Source of the DNA: Xylophilus sp. ASV27
GTDB lineage: Bacteria > Pseudomonadota > Gammaproteobacteria > Burkholderiales > Burkholderiaceae_C
DNA length: 54,715 bases
Assembly (NCBI RefSeq): GCF_016428875.1
Contig: NZ_JAELTO010000016.1
Coordinates: forward strand, 1 to 54,715
Reading direction: 5' to 3'
Position numbers and translations under genes: made by a program
Part shown: positions 39,091 through 46,146 of the stretch, piece by piece
Layout of the letters: each line of letters starts with the position of its first letter
Numbering within the stretch: position 1 is the first letter of the stretch
The notes under the pieces: model-generated
Told to the model about the DNA's origin: nothing
Seen by the model: the letters and a program-made list of their open reading frames with translations, nothing else
Databases searched by the model: none

Positions 39091-40131
39091 ATGAGTTTCA
39101 CCATTTCCGTGCAGCCGAGCGGCCGCACCTTCACCACCGAGGCCGGCGAGACCATTCTGGCGGCCGCGATCCGCCAGGGCATCGGACTGCCCTACGGCTG
39201 CAAGGACGGCGCCTGCGGCTCCTGCAAGTGCCGCAAGCTCGAAGGCAGCATCACCATGGCCGAGCACCAGAGCAAGGCGCTGTCGGCCGAGGAAGAAGCC
39301 CAGGGCCTGGTGCTCACCTGCCGCGCGGTGCCGCAGGGCGACGTGGTGCTGGAGTCGCGCCAGGTCACCGACGAAAGCGCCTTCCCCGTGCGCAAGATGC
39401 CGGTACGCGTGCAGTTGCTGGAGAGGCTCTCGCACGACGTCATGCGGCTGCGCCTGCAACTGCCGGCCACCGAGCAGTTGCGCTACCACGCCGGCCAGTA
39501 CCTGGAATTCATCCTGCGCGACGGCAGCCGCCGCGCCTACTCCATGGCCACCGCGCCGCACGCCCAGGCCGAGACCGGCCCGAGCGTGGAACTGCACCTG
39601 CGCCACATGCCCGGCGGCAAGTTCACCGACCACGTGTTCACCGCGCTGAAGGAGCGCGACATCCTGCGCTGCGAGGCGCCCTTCGGCAGCTTCTTCCTGC
39701 GCGAGGATTCCGACAAGCCGATCGTGCTGCTGGCCTCGGGCACCGGCTTCGCGCCGATCAAGGCGCTGATCGAGCAGTTGCAGTTCAAGGGCAGCACGCG
39801 CCCGGCCACGCTCTACTGGGGCGGACGCCGGCCGGGCGACCTGTACCTGAACGACTGGATCGTGCAGAAGCTCGCCGAGATGCCGCAGTTGCGCTACGTG
39901 CCGGTGGTGTCCAACGCCCTGCCCGAAGACAACTGGACCGGCCGCGCCGGCTTCGTCCACCAGGCGGTGCTAGACGACTTCGCCGACCTGTCGGGCCACC
40001 AGGTCTACGCCTGCGGCGCGCCCATCGTGGTCGAGTCCGCGCAGAAGGCCTACGTGGCCGAGCGCGGCCTGCCGGCGGAAGAGTTCTTTGCCGACGCCTT
40101 CACCAGCGAGGCGGACAAGCACGGCGGCTGA
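39091..40131 (+). CDS. 2Fe-2S ferredoxin / FAD-NAD(P)H oxidoreductase (CDP-6-deoxy-delta-3,4-glucoseen reductase-like)
   Basis: The 346-residue electron-transfer protein has an N-terminal plant-type ferredoxin with Cys37, Cys42, Cys45 and Cys77. A ferredoxin-reductase FAD domain (Arg-Ala-Tyr-Ser-Met-Ala) and an NAD domain (Leu-Ala-Ser-Gly-Thr-Gly-Phe-Ala-Pro) follow. This layout fits the AscD-like family and also the reductases of ring-hydroxylating oxygenases. No dideoxysugar or oxygenase genes are nearby, so the partner is unknown. The ATG follows AAGGA. Confidence 0.87.
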   Translation: MSFTISVQPSGRTFTTEAGETILAAAIRQGIGLPYGCKDGACGSCKCRKLEGSITMAEHQSKALSAEEEAQGLVLTCRAVPQGDVVLESRQVTDESAFPVRKMPVRVQLLERLSHDVMRLRLQLPATEQLRYHAGQYLEFILRDGSRRAYSMATAPHAQAETGPSVELHLRHMPGGKFTDHVFTALKERDILRCEAPFGSFFLREDSDKPIVLLASGTGFAPIKALIEQLQFKGSTRPATLYWGGRRPGDLYLNDWIVQKLAEMPQLRYVPVVSNALPEDNWTGRAGFVHQAVLDDFADLSGHQVYACGAPIVVESAQKAYVAERGLPAEEFFADAFTSEADKHGG

Positions 40132-40154
40132 GCCGCGCCTTCACGGCCCCAGCA

Positions 40155-40188
40155 AAAAGGCCCGCAGCGCGATGCCTGCGGGCCTTTT
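40155..40188. terminator. Bidirectional intrinsic terminator
   Basis: A perfect 13-bp stem AAAAGGCCCGCAG / CTGCGGGCCTTTT (40155-40167 with 40176-40188) has an 8-nt loop. It serves the reductase gene on the plus strand and the small secreted-protein gene on the minus strand. Confidence 0.92.
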
Positions 40189-40225
40189 GCATGGGGCAGC
40201 CGGCACCAGGGCCGGCAGCCAAGGG

Positions 40226-40438
40226 TCAGCTCGACTTGGCTTCGGCTGCCGCAGCCTTCTTGGCCTTGGCGTGCTTGGCATGGCTCTTCTTCTTGGTGAC
40301 CTTGGCAGCCGGAGCGGCTTCCTTGGCGGCGGGCGCGGCGGTCGCAGCCGGAGCAGCCGTCGCGGGAGCGGGCGCCTGGGCAAAAGCGGCACCGCCGATG
40401 GAAAGGGCAAGAGCGGCGACGAGGGCTTGGATCTTCAT
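40226..40438 (-). CDS. Small secreted Ala/Lys-rich protein
   Basis: The 70-residue protein has a signal peptide (about residues 1-20, Ala-Phe-Ala cleavage). The mature part of about 50 residues is almost only Ala, Pro, Thr, Lys and His, with a Lys-Lys-Lys-Ser-His-Ala-Lys-His-Ala-Lys stretch. It is strongly basic and probably unfolded, like acid-shock or histone-tail-like proteins. GGAGGT precedes the ATG at ideal spacing, which supports real expression. The function is unknown. Confidence 0.72.
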   Translation of the reverse strand: MKIQALVAALALSIGGAAFAQAPAPATAAPAATAAPAAKEAAPAAKVTKKKSHAKHAKAKKAAAAEAKSS

Positions 40439-40581
40439 GGTGTGACCTCCGGGTGGTACATGGAAAACATCTTCCATGCGCCTACAACGCGCCAGGGCTG
40501 CGGGCCGCATCACATCCGGCTGACGAAATAGGGTAAGCGATTGTGTCGGCGGCCTCGGCGCGAGGGGCACAATCCGTGCCC

Positions 40582-41550
40582 ATGAAACGTCGTCATCTCC
40601 TCCTCAGCGCCGTCGCCGGCATCGCCGCGCCCGCCTTCGCCCAACCATCCGCCGGCCGGCCGATCCGCCTGATCGTCCCGTTCGCCGCAGGCGGCCCGAT
40701 CGACGTCACCGCCCGTGTCCTGGCCGAGCGCGTGCGCGACAGCCTGGGCACGGTCATCATCGACAACAAGCCGGGCGCCGGCGGCAACATCGGCGCGGAC
40801 ATGATCGCCAAGGCCGCGCCCGATGGCCTGACCATCGGCATCTCCAGCACCGCCACGCACGCGGTCAACCCCTGGCTCTACAGCCGCATGCCCTATGACG
40901 CGGCCAGGGACTTCGCCGGCATCACGCAGATGCTGCGCGTGCCCAACGTGCTGGTGATGAACGCCGAGACCGCGCAACGCCTGCGCATCGACAGCGTGGC
41001 CGACCTGATCGCTTACGGCAGGAAGAACCCCGGCAAGCTCAACTACGGCAGCGGCGGAAACGGCAGCGCCGGCCACCTGGCGGGCGAAATGTTCAAGCAG
41101 CAGGCCGGCATCTTCGCGGTGCACATCCCGTTCAACGGCGGCAACCCGGCGCAGCTGGCGCTGCTGTCGGGCCAGGTCGATTTCAACTTCGACAACCTGG
41201 CCACGGCCGCGCCCAACATCCGCGCGGGCAAGCTCAAGGCCATTGCCGTGACAACCGCCCAGCGCAGCCCGGCCCTGCCCGAGGTGCCGCCGGTGTCCGA
41301 CACGCTCAAGGGCTTCGCCATCGACACCTGGTGGGGACTGGTGGCCCCGGCACGCACGCCGCACGACGTCATCCAGAAGCTCAACCAGGCCTTCGTCGCC
41401 GCGCTCAACGCGCCCGAGACCAAGACCCGCTTCGCCGGCCTCATGGCCGAACCGGTGCCCACCTCGCCCGAGGAGTTCGACCGCTTCATGCAACAGGAAC
41501 TGGCCAAGTACCAGCAGGTGGTCAAGGCCACCGGCGCCAAGGTCGACTGA
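40582..41550 (+). CDS. Bug/TctC-family tripartite tricarboxylate-type solute receptor
   Basis: The 322-residue periplasmic binding protein has a signal peptide (residues 1-20, with Arg-Arg near the start and Ala-Phe-Ala cleavage). The Bug-family segments Ile-Val-Pro-Phe-Ala-Ala-Gly-Gly-Pro, Lys-Pro-Gly-Ala-Gly-Gly-Asn-Ile and Asn-Tyr-Gly-Ser-Gly-Gly are present. Such receptors bind carboxylates or related small organics. No tctAB transport genes are near, typical of the large orphan Bug sets in Burkholderiales. It ends 22 bp before the convergent glycosyltransferase. Confidence 0.92.
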   Translation: MKRRHLLLSAVAGIAAPAFAQPSAGRPIRLIVPFAAGGPIDVTARVLAERVRDSLGTVIIDNKPGAGGNIGADMIAKAAPDGLTIGISSTATHAVNPWLYSRMPYDAARDFAGITQMLRVPNVLVMNAETAQRLRIDSVADLIAYGRKNPGKLNYGSGGNGSAGHLAGEMFKQQAGIFAVHIPFNGGNPAQLALLSGQVDFNFDNLATAAPNIRAGKLKAIAVTTAQRSPALPEVPPVSDTLKGFAIDTWWGLVAPARTPHDVIQKLNQAFVAALNAPETKTRFAGLMAEPVPTSPEEFDRFMQQELAKYQQVVKATGAKVD

Positions 41551-41572
41551 CGCGACGGACCTCTGTTCAGCG

Positions 41573-42226
41573 CTACCCCAACTGCATCCTGCGCTCACGC
41601 AACCAGTGGGCAAAGCCATGGGGGGCGCGCGCCACGCTGCGGGCACTGGTCAGCACGCGCGGGTCCCGCATCCAGGCAATGCGCGCGCCGCGTGCTTCCA
41701 GCGTGCGGACCAGTTGCACGTCCTCGTGCGCCGGCACCGATGGAAAGCCACCGCTGCGGCGGTAGGCGTGCGCGCAGACGCCAAGGTTGGCCCCGTGGAT
41801 GTGGCGGTGGCCATCGCGGTCCTGATAGTGCCGCGCGAAAGCCGCGGCGACGTGGGCCGGTTGCTCGCGCCAGTCGGCCACGCCGATCGTGCCGCAGAAA
41901 ACGTCGCCGCCGCACAGGAGCTGGCGCGTGATCCAGTCGGACGGCACCACGGAATCGGCGTCGGTGCAGCACAGCCAACGCGCGCCGCGCGCCAGCAGGT
42001 GCTGCGCGCCGGCGGCCCGCGCGGCACCGACGCAGCGGGCCTGCACTTTCAGCAGATCGCAGCGATGGCTGCGGGCCACCGCCTCGGTCGCATCGCTGCA
42101 GTCATCGGCCACCACGACGATGCAGACCGGCTCCGCATGGACCTGCGCGGCCGCGCGGCGAACCGACGCCAGGCAGGCGCCGATCCATTCCTCTTCGTCG
42201 TGCGCGGGAATGCAGACGCCGATCAT
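41573..42226 (-). CDS. Family-2 glycosyltransferase
   Basis: The 217-residue GT-A-fold protein begins Ile-Gly-Val-Cys-Ile-Pro-Ala-His-Asp-Glu-Glu. It has Asp41-Asp42 for the nucleotide and the metal-binding Asp89-Ala-Asp91 motif (Cys-Cys-Thr-Asp-Ala-Asp-Ser). No transmembrane helix is seen, so it is probably cytoplasmic. The donor and acceptor sugars are unknown. It is the last gene of a four-gene cluster, and its ATG overlaps the methyltransferase stop by 4 nt. Confidence 0.85.
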   Translation of the reverse strand: MIGVCIPAHDEEEWIGACLASVRRAAAQVHAEPVCIVVVADDCSDATEAVARSHRCDLLKVQARCVGAARAAGAQHLLARGARWLCCTDADSVVPSDWITRQLLCGGDVFCGTIGVADWREQPAHVAAAFARHYQDRDGHRHIHGANLGVCAHAYRRSGGFPSVPAHEDVQLVRTLEARGARIAWMRDPRVLTSARSVARAPHGFAHWLRERRMQLG

Positions 42227-42864
42227 GGCGCCCCGTCCTGCAAGGCTGCGGCGACCGACGGCGCAGCCCCGTTCTGCCAGACATCCACCCGCATGTCCTG
42301 ATCCCGCCATGCGCCCACATGTGCCAGCGGCAGGCCGGCCAGCGCAGCCTGATGCACGCTGTCGCCGGAACGGAAGGCATCGGCAATGGGTGCGCGCCAG
42401 TGGCACAGCAGCAGGTGGCCTCCATGCGTCAGATGCGCGGGCGCCCGCAGCAGGAAGCGGGCGAAGTCGCGCTCGCTCAGGTAATAGGCCAGCTCCGACA
42501 CCACGACCAGGTCGCAGTTGCGGGAAGGCCAACGGTCCGGGAAACGCCAATGCTCCACCCGCACCTGCGGCAGCCCGGCCACCGCCGCGCGCGCCCGCGC
42601 AGTGGCGGCGGCGCTGGCATCGGCGGAGACCAGTTGGCTGCAGCGCGCGGCCAGCGCCAGGGTATTGCCGCCGACCGAGCAGCCCGGCTCGAACGCCAGG
42701 CCGTAGTGCTCGCGCGGCAATGCCGCCAGCAGCAGGCTGCGCTTGCGCCGCTCATACCAGCGCCGGTGTACGCCCCACGGGTCCGCGCTGGCACTGTGCA
42801 GTGCTTCGAAGTGGACCGGATCCGCGCGCTGGCCCTGGACCGGCGCTGACGCAAGGCGGCTCAT
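42223..42864 (-). CDS. NodS-like SAM-dependent methyltransferase
   Basis: The 213-residue class I methyltransferase has the SAM loop Phe58-Glu-Pro-Gly-Cys-Ser-Val-Gly-Gly66. Leu-Val-Val-Val-Ser-Glu-Leu-Ala-Tyr-Tyr-Leu recalls the NodS family, which N-methylates the freed amine of chitooligosaccharides in Nod-factor synthesis. The start at 42864 overlaps the deacetylase stop by 4 nt (ATGA); an ATG four codons earlier is possible. Pairing with a PIG-L deacetylase and a glycosyltransferase supports an amino-sugar or glycoside substrate, by inference only. Confidence 0.82.
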   Translation of the reverse strand: MSRLASAPVQGQRADPVHFEALHSASADPWGVHRRWYERRKRSLLLAALPREHYGLAFEPGCSVGGNTLALAARCSQLVSADASAAATARARAAVAGLPQVRVEHWRFPDRWPSRNCDLVVVSELAYYLSERDFARFLLRAPAHLTHGGHLLLCHWRAPIADAFRSGDSVHQAALAGLPLAHVGAWRDQDMRVDVWQNGAAPSVAAALQDGAP

Positions 42865-43556
42865 GCCATCACCCATTCGCCAGCGCCGCGCCAGACCTCC
42901 AAGGCCTGCGGCGTCAGGACCGGCGCGGCGTCACCGTCGGGCATGAGCTGGCTGCGGAAGGATTCGATCGCCCATGCCTTGGCGCGGAGGAAGCGCGGGC
43001 CCACCCGTATACGGCGCATGCGGCAGCGCGGCAGTCCCGCATGGGCCGGATGCCCGGGCACCAGCGCCCAGACCGGGAATTCGATGCAGCGCGCGCCCTG
43101 GCGCCGCGCCGCCGCCAGCGCGGCCCGCGCACAGGCCTCGTGGTCGGCGTGTCCGTCGTGGCGCCAGGGGACGAAGACGGTGTCCGCGTCGTGCAGATCC
43201 AGCGCACGCGCGAGCGCCTCCTCGTGGCGCACGATGGCGCCATCGGGAAAGCGCAGGCGTTCGACCCTGGCGCTCACGCCCAGCCGCCGCAGCGCCTGGG
43301 CGGTTTCCACGGGCCTGAGGGCGCGCAATAGCGCCGGTGTCCAGGTGGCGGAGCCGGGGTGGCTCGCATCGCCGTCGGTAACCGCATACAGCACCACCTC
43401 CCGCCCCGCGGCGGAGAGCTGCGCCAGCGTGCCGCCCAGGGCCAGCACTTCGTCATCGGGATGGGGCGCCACGAGCACGACGCGCCCGCCCCCGGGGACC
43501 AGGGCTTCGGGGTGCAGGTCCTGCACCGGCTCATCGAGGAGCGTTAGAGCCGCCAT
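42861..43556 (-). CDS. PIG-L/LmbE-family deacetylase
   Basis: The 231-residue zinc hydrolase shows Pro31-His32-Pro-Asp34-Asp35-Glu36 and a second motif His133-Asp-Gly-His136-Ala-Asp138-His139, the zinc and catalytic residues of the LmbE fold. Members remove N-acetyl groups from GlcNAc-type conjugates (PIG-L, MshB, BshB). The first 13 nt overlap the 3' end of the acyl-CoA-dehydrogenase-like gene, and the stop overlaps the methyltransferase start. The substrate is unknown, but no mycothiol or bacillithiol genes are near. Confidence 0.88.
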   Translation of the reverse strand: MAALTLLDEPVQDLHPEALVPGGGRVVLVAPHPDDEVLALGGTLAQLSAAGREVVLYAVTDGDASHPGSATWTPALLRALRPVETAQALRRLGVSARVERLRFPDGAIVRHEEALARALDLHDADTVFVPWRHDGHADHEACARAALAAARRQGARCIEFPVWALVPGHPAHAGLPRCRMRRIRVGPRFLRAKAWAIESFRSQLMPDGDAAPVLTPQALEVWRGAGEWVMA

Positions 43557-44614
43557 GCGCCCTCCTCCGGAGCGGCGAGCCGTCCCAGCGCGGCGAGGTC
43601 CCAGTCCGCGTGGCTTTGCCGCAGGAAGACGCCGAGATCGGCCACGCGCCGCGCGTGCGCTGTGTCGCGGCACAGCGGCGCGGCGCCCAGGGCGCGGCCG
43701 CAGGCGTCGATCACGCGCTGCGCCGCGGCCTCCACCGTGCCGCGCAGTTGCAGCGCGCCGCGCTGGCCGAAAGCCGGTCCACCGGCGCGGTGGGCATCGA
43801 TGGCGACGGCCGCCGCGCTCAGGGCCGTGGCCGATGCGGACAAGGCGCAGTCGACCGCGCCCAGGTGGGCCGCCAGCAGGCCGTCCGCCGAAGCGCCCGC
43901 ACGCGCCACCCGCGCACGCAAGGGTTCGGCGATCGCGGCCGCCGCCCCATGCCAGCAGGCCGCGATGCCGGCGGCGCCATGCCAGAAGCCCGCGCGCGCG
44001 ACATAGGCGCCCGGCGCGCCGACAGGCTGCGCCGGCACGGCGTCGAACAGCAGGTCCACGCTGGCGGTGGCGGCCATGCCCACGGCGTGCCAGCCCTCGT
44101 CGGTCACGGTGATGCCCGCCTGCCGCAGGGACACCGCGAAAAGCCTGGGCCCTCCCTGCGGGTCGCGCGCGGTCACCAGCGCGGCGCGCACGCGTTGCGC
44201 ACCCGAGCACCAGCTCTTGCGGCCGGCAAGGCGCCAGCGGCCGGCGTCATCGGGCCAAGCGTCGAGCCGCCCCGGGCCTTCGGCTGCCCATACCGCCCAT
44301 ATGCCATCGGGCGCAAGCGCGCGGCGCAGCGCCAGGGCAGGCGAGGGGCCCAGCAATTCCTCCAGGATCGACTCCGCATCGAGGTGCGGCTCGAACAGCT
44401 TGCCCAACACGACGTCGTGACCGGTGACGGCGGCCAGCCAGCGAAAGCGCCGCAGGGTGGAGCCGTTCGCCGCGCCATCAGCCTCGAAGGCAGACACCAG
44501 GGAGCGCAGCGGCGCATCATCGCCCGCGCTGGAGAATTCCAGCGGCAAGCCCGCGATCTGCGGCGGCAGAGGGGCGGATGAAGGAGCGGAGCGGGGCATC
44601 TCGTCGCGTCGCAT
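43544..44614 (-). CDS. Acyl-CoA-dehydrogenase-fold flavoprotein (divergent)
   Basis: The 356-residue protein aligns in layout with acyl-CoA dehydrogenases: a helical N-terminal part, then Gly-Arg-Lys-Ser-Trp-Cys-Ser-Gly-Ala in the FAD/substrate beta region, then a helical C-terminal part ending near Phe-Leu-Arg-Gln-Ser-His-Ala-Asp-Trp-Asp. No Tyr-Glu-Gly-Thr-type catalytic Glu is visible, so it may instead work as a flavin oxidase, monooxygenase or N-oxygenase of this fold. The start at 44614 is one option; ATGs at 44599 and 44689 are in frame. It lies 83 bp after glgA and overlaps the deacetylase gene. Confidence 0.78.
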   Translation of the reverse strand: MRRDEMPRSAPSSAPLPPQIAGLPLEFSSAGDDAPLRSLVSAFEADGAANGSTLRRFRWLAAVTGHDVVLGKLFEPHLDAESILEELLGPSPALALRRALAPDGIWAVWAAEGPGRLDAWPDDAGRWRLAGRKSWCSGAQRVRAALVTARDPQGGPRLFAVSLRQAGITVTDEGWHAVGMAATASVDLLFDAVPAQPVGAPGAYVARAGFWHGAAGIAACWHGAAAAIAEPLRARVARAGASADGLLAAHLGAVDCALSASATALSAAAVAIDAHRAGGPAFGQRGALQLRGTVEAAAQRVIDACGRALGAAPLCRDTAHARRVADLGVFLRQSHADWDLAALGRLAAPEEGAWRL

Positions 44615-44697
44615 CGGCGCAGATTGCCGCGCCCTTCCTGGGCGCCATGTCAGCCGCGGCCTCCGGCCCCTGTCGGAGGAAAGCCGCATCCCCTTCT

Positions 44698-46146
44698 TCA
44701 GGCGGCGCGCAAGCGACGGTACAGCGCGTCGTACTGCCGCGCGCTGTCCTCCCAGCCGAAGCGCTGGCGCATGCCGTTGCGCTGCACGGCGCGCCACAGC
44801 GGCGGATCGGCGAAGGCGTCCTGCGCCCGCCGCAGGCCTTGCAGCAGCGCGCCCGGCGTGGCCTCCGGGATGACGATGCCGGTAGCGGCATCGGCGCCGG
44901 CGTCCAGGTCCACCACGGAATCCGCCAGCCCGCCGGTGGCATGCACCAGGGGCGGCGTGCCGTAGAGCTGGCTGTACATCTGGTTCAGGCCGCAGGGCTC
45001 GTAGCGCGAGGGCATCAGGAACACGTCGGCGCCGGCCTCGGTGCGGTGCGCCCGTGCCTCGTCAAAGCCTATGAGTGCGCTGACCTGGCGGGGGTGCGCG
45101 GCCGCGGCGGCGCGCAGTGCTTCCTGCAGTACCGGCTCGCCCTGCCCCAGCACCGCGAGTTGCGCGCCCTGCGCCAGCAGCCAGGGCAGCGCCTGCACCA
45201 CCAGGTCGATACCCTTCTGCTCGGTGAGGCGGCCGACCAGGCCGAACAGCAGCGCGGCCGGGTCTTCCCGCAAGCCGCACTCGCGCTGCAGCGCGGCCTT
45301 GCAGGCGGCCTTGCCGCGCATGTCCCGCGCGTCGTAGCGCTGCGCCAGGTAGGCGTCGGTGCGCGGATTCCAGACCCGGGTGTCTACGCCATTGAGAATG
45401 CCCACCAGCCGGTCCGCGCGCGCCCGCAGCACACCGTGCAGGCCCACGCCGAGCGCCTCGGTCTGGATCTCGCGCGCATAGGTCGGGCTCACGGTGGTGA
45501 TGGCATCGCTGAACTGCAGGCCGGCCTTGAGCATGGAGAGATCGCCCCAGAACTCCACGCCGTCGATGCCGCGCCAGGCCGGCGCAATGCCCAGCATGTC
45601 GGCGTCGGCCATCCAGAAGCGCCCCTGGAAGGCCAGGTTGTGGACCGTCGTGACGCTGGCGGCCGTGGCCTGGCCGCGCAGGCGCGCCAGGTACAGGTAG
45701 AAGGGCGCGAGGCCGCAGGTCCAGTCGTGGCCGTGCAGCACATCGGGCTGCCACGCCGGCCAGGGAGTGTCGGCGCTGGCGAGCCAGGCCGCCACGCGCG
45801 CCAGGAAGCCGAAGCGCCGCGCGTTCTGCGCGTGGTCGGCGCCGCCCGCGTCGGCATAGGGCCCGCCGGGGTGCACGAACAGTTCCGGGCAGTCGAGCAG
45901 CAGCAGGGTCACGCCCGAGGACTGGGCCACGCTGTCGATGCGCGCGGCCGGCCAGCCCTCGCGCGCGGTCAAGTGCAGGACGCTGCGGCGCCCGGGCAGG
46001 CTGGCAAAGGCGCTGTAGGCCGGGATCAGCACCCGCACGTCATGGCCCAGGGCCGCCAGCGCTGGCGGCAGCGCGCCGCTGACGTCGCCCAAGCCGCCGG
46101 TCTTGACCCAGGGCGCGCATTCGGGCGTGACGAACAGGACCCTCAT
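44698..46146 (-). CDS. glgA: Glycogen synthase (ADP-glucose type)
   Basis: This 482-residue GT5 enzyme extends alpha-1,4-glucan from ADP-glucose. The N-terminal Lys15-Thr-Gly-Gly-Leu-Gly-Asp-Val donor-binding motif is intact. Val-Gly-Arg-Leu-Thr-Glu-Gln-Lys-Gly and Pro-Ser-Arg-Tyr-Glu-Pro-Cys-Gly-Leu lie in the C-terminal Rossmann domain. Its ATG overlaps the malQ stop by 4 nt. It is the last gene of glgB-glgC-glgX-malQ-glgA. Confidence 0.97.
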   Translation of the reverse strand: MRVLFVTPECAPWVKTGGLGDVSGALPPALAALGHDVRVLIPAYSAFASLPGRRSVLHLTAREGWPAARIDSVAQSSGVTLLLLDCPELFVHPGGPYADAGGADHAQNARRFGFLARVAAWLASADTPWPAWQPDVLHGHDWTCGLAPFYLYLARLRGQATAASVTTVHNLAFQGRFWMADADMLGIAPAWRGIDGVEFWGDLSMLKAGLQFSDAITTVSPTYAREIQTEALGVGLHGVLRARADRLVGILNGVDTRVWNPRTDAYLAQRYDARDMRGKAACKAALQRECGLREDPAALLFGLVGRLTEQKGIDLVVQALPWLLAQGAQLAVLGQGEPVLQEALRAAAAAHPRQVSALIGFDEARAHRTEAGADVFLMPSRYEPCGLNQMYSQLYGTPPLVHATGGLADSVVDLDAGADAATGIVIPEATPGALLQGLRRAQDAFADPPLWRAVQRNGMRQRFGWEDSARQYDALYRRLRAA

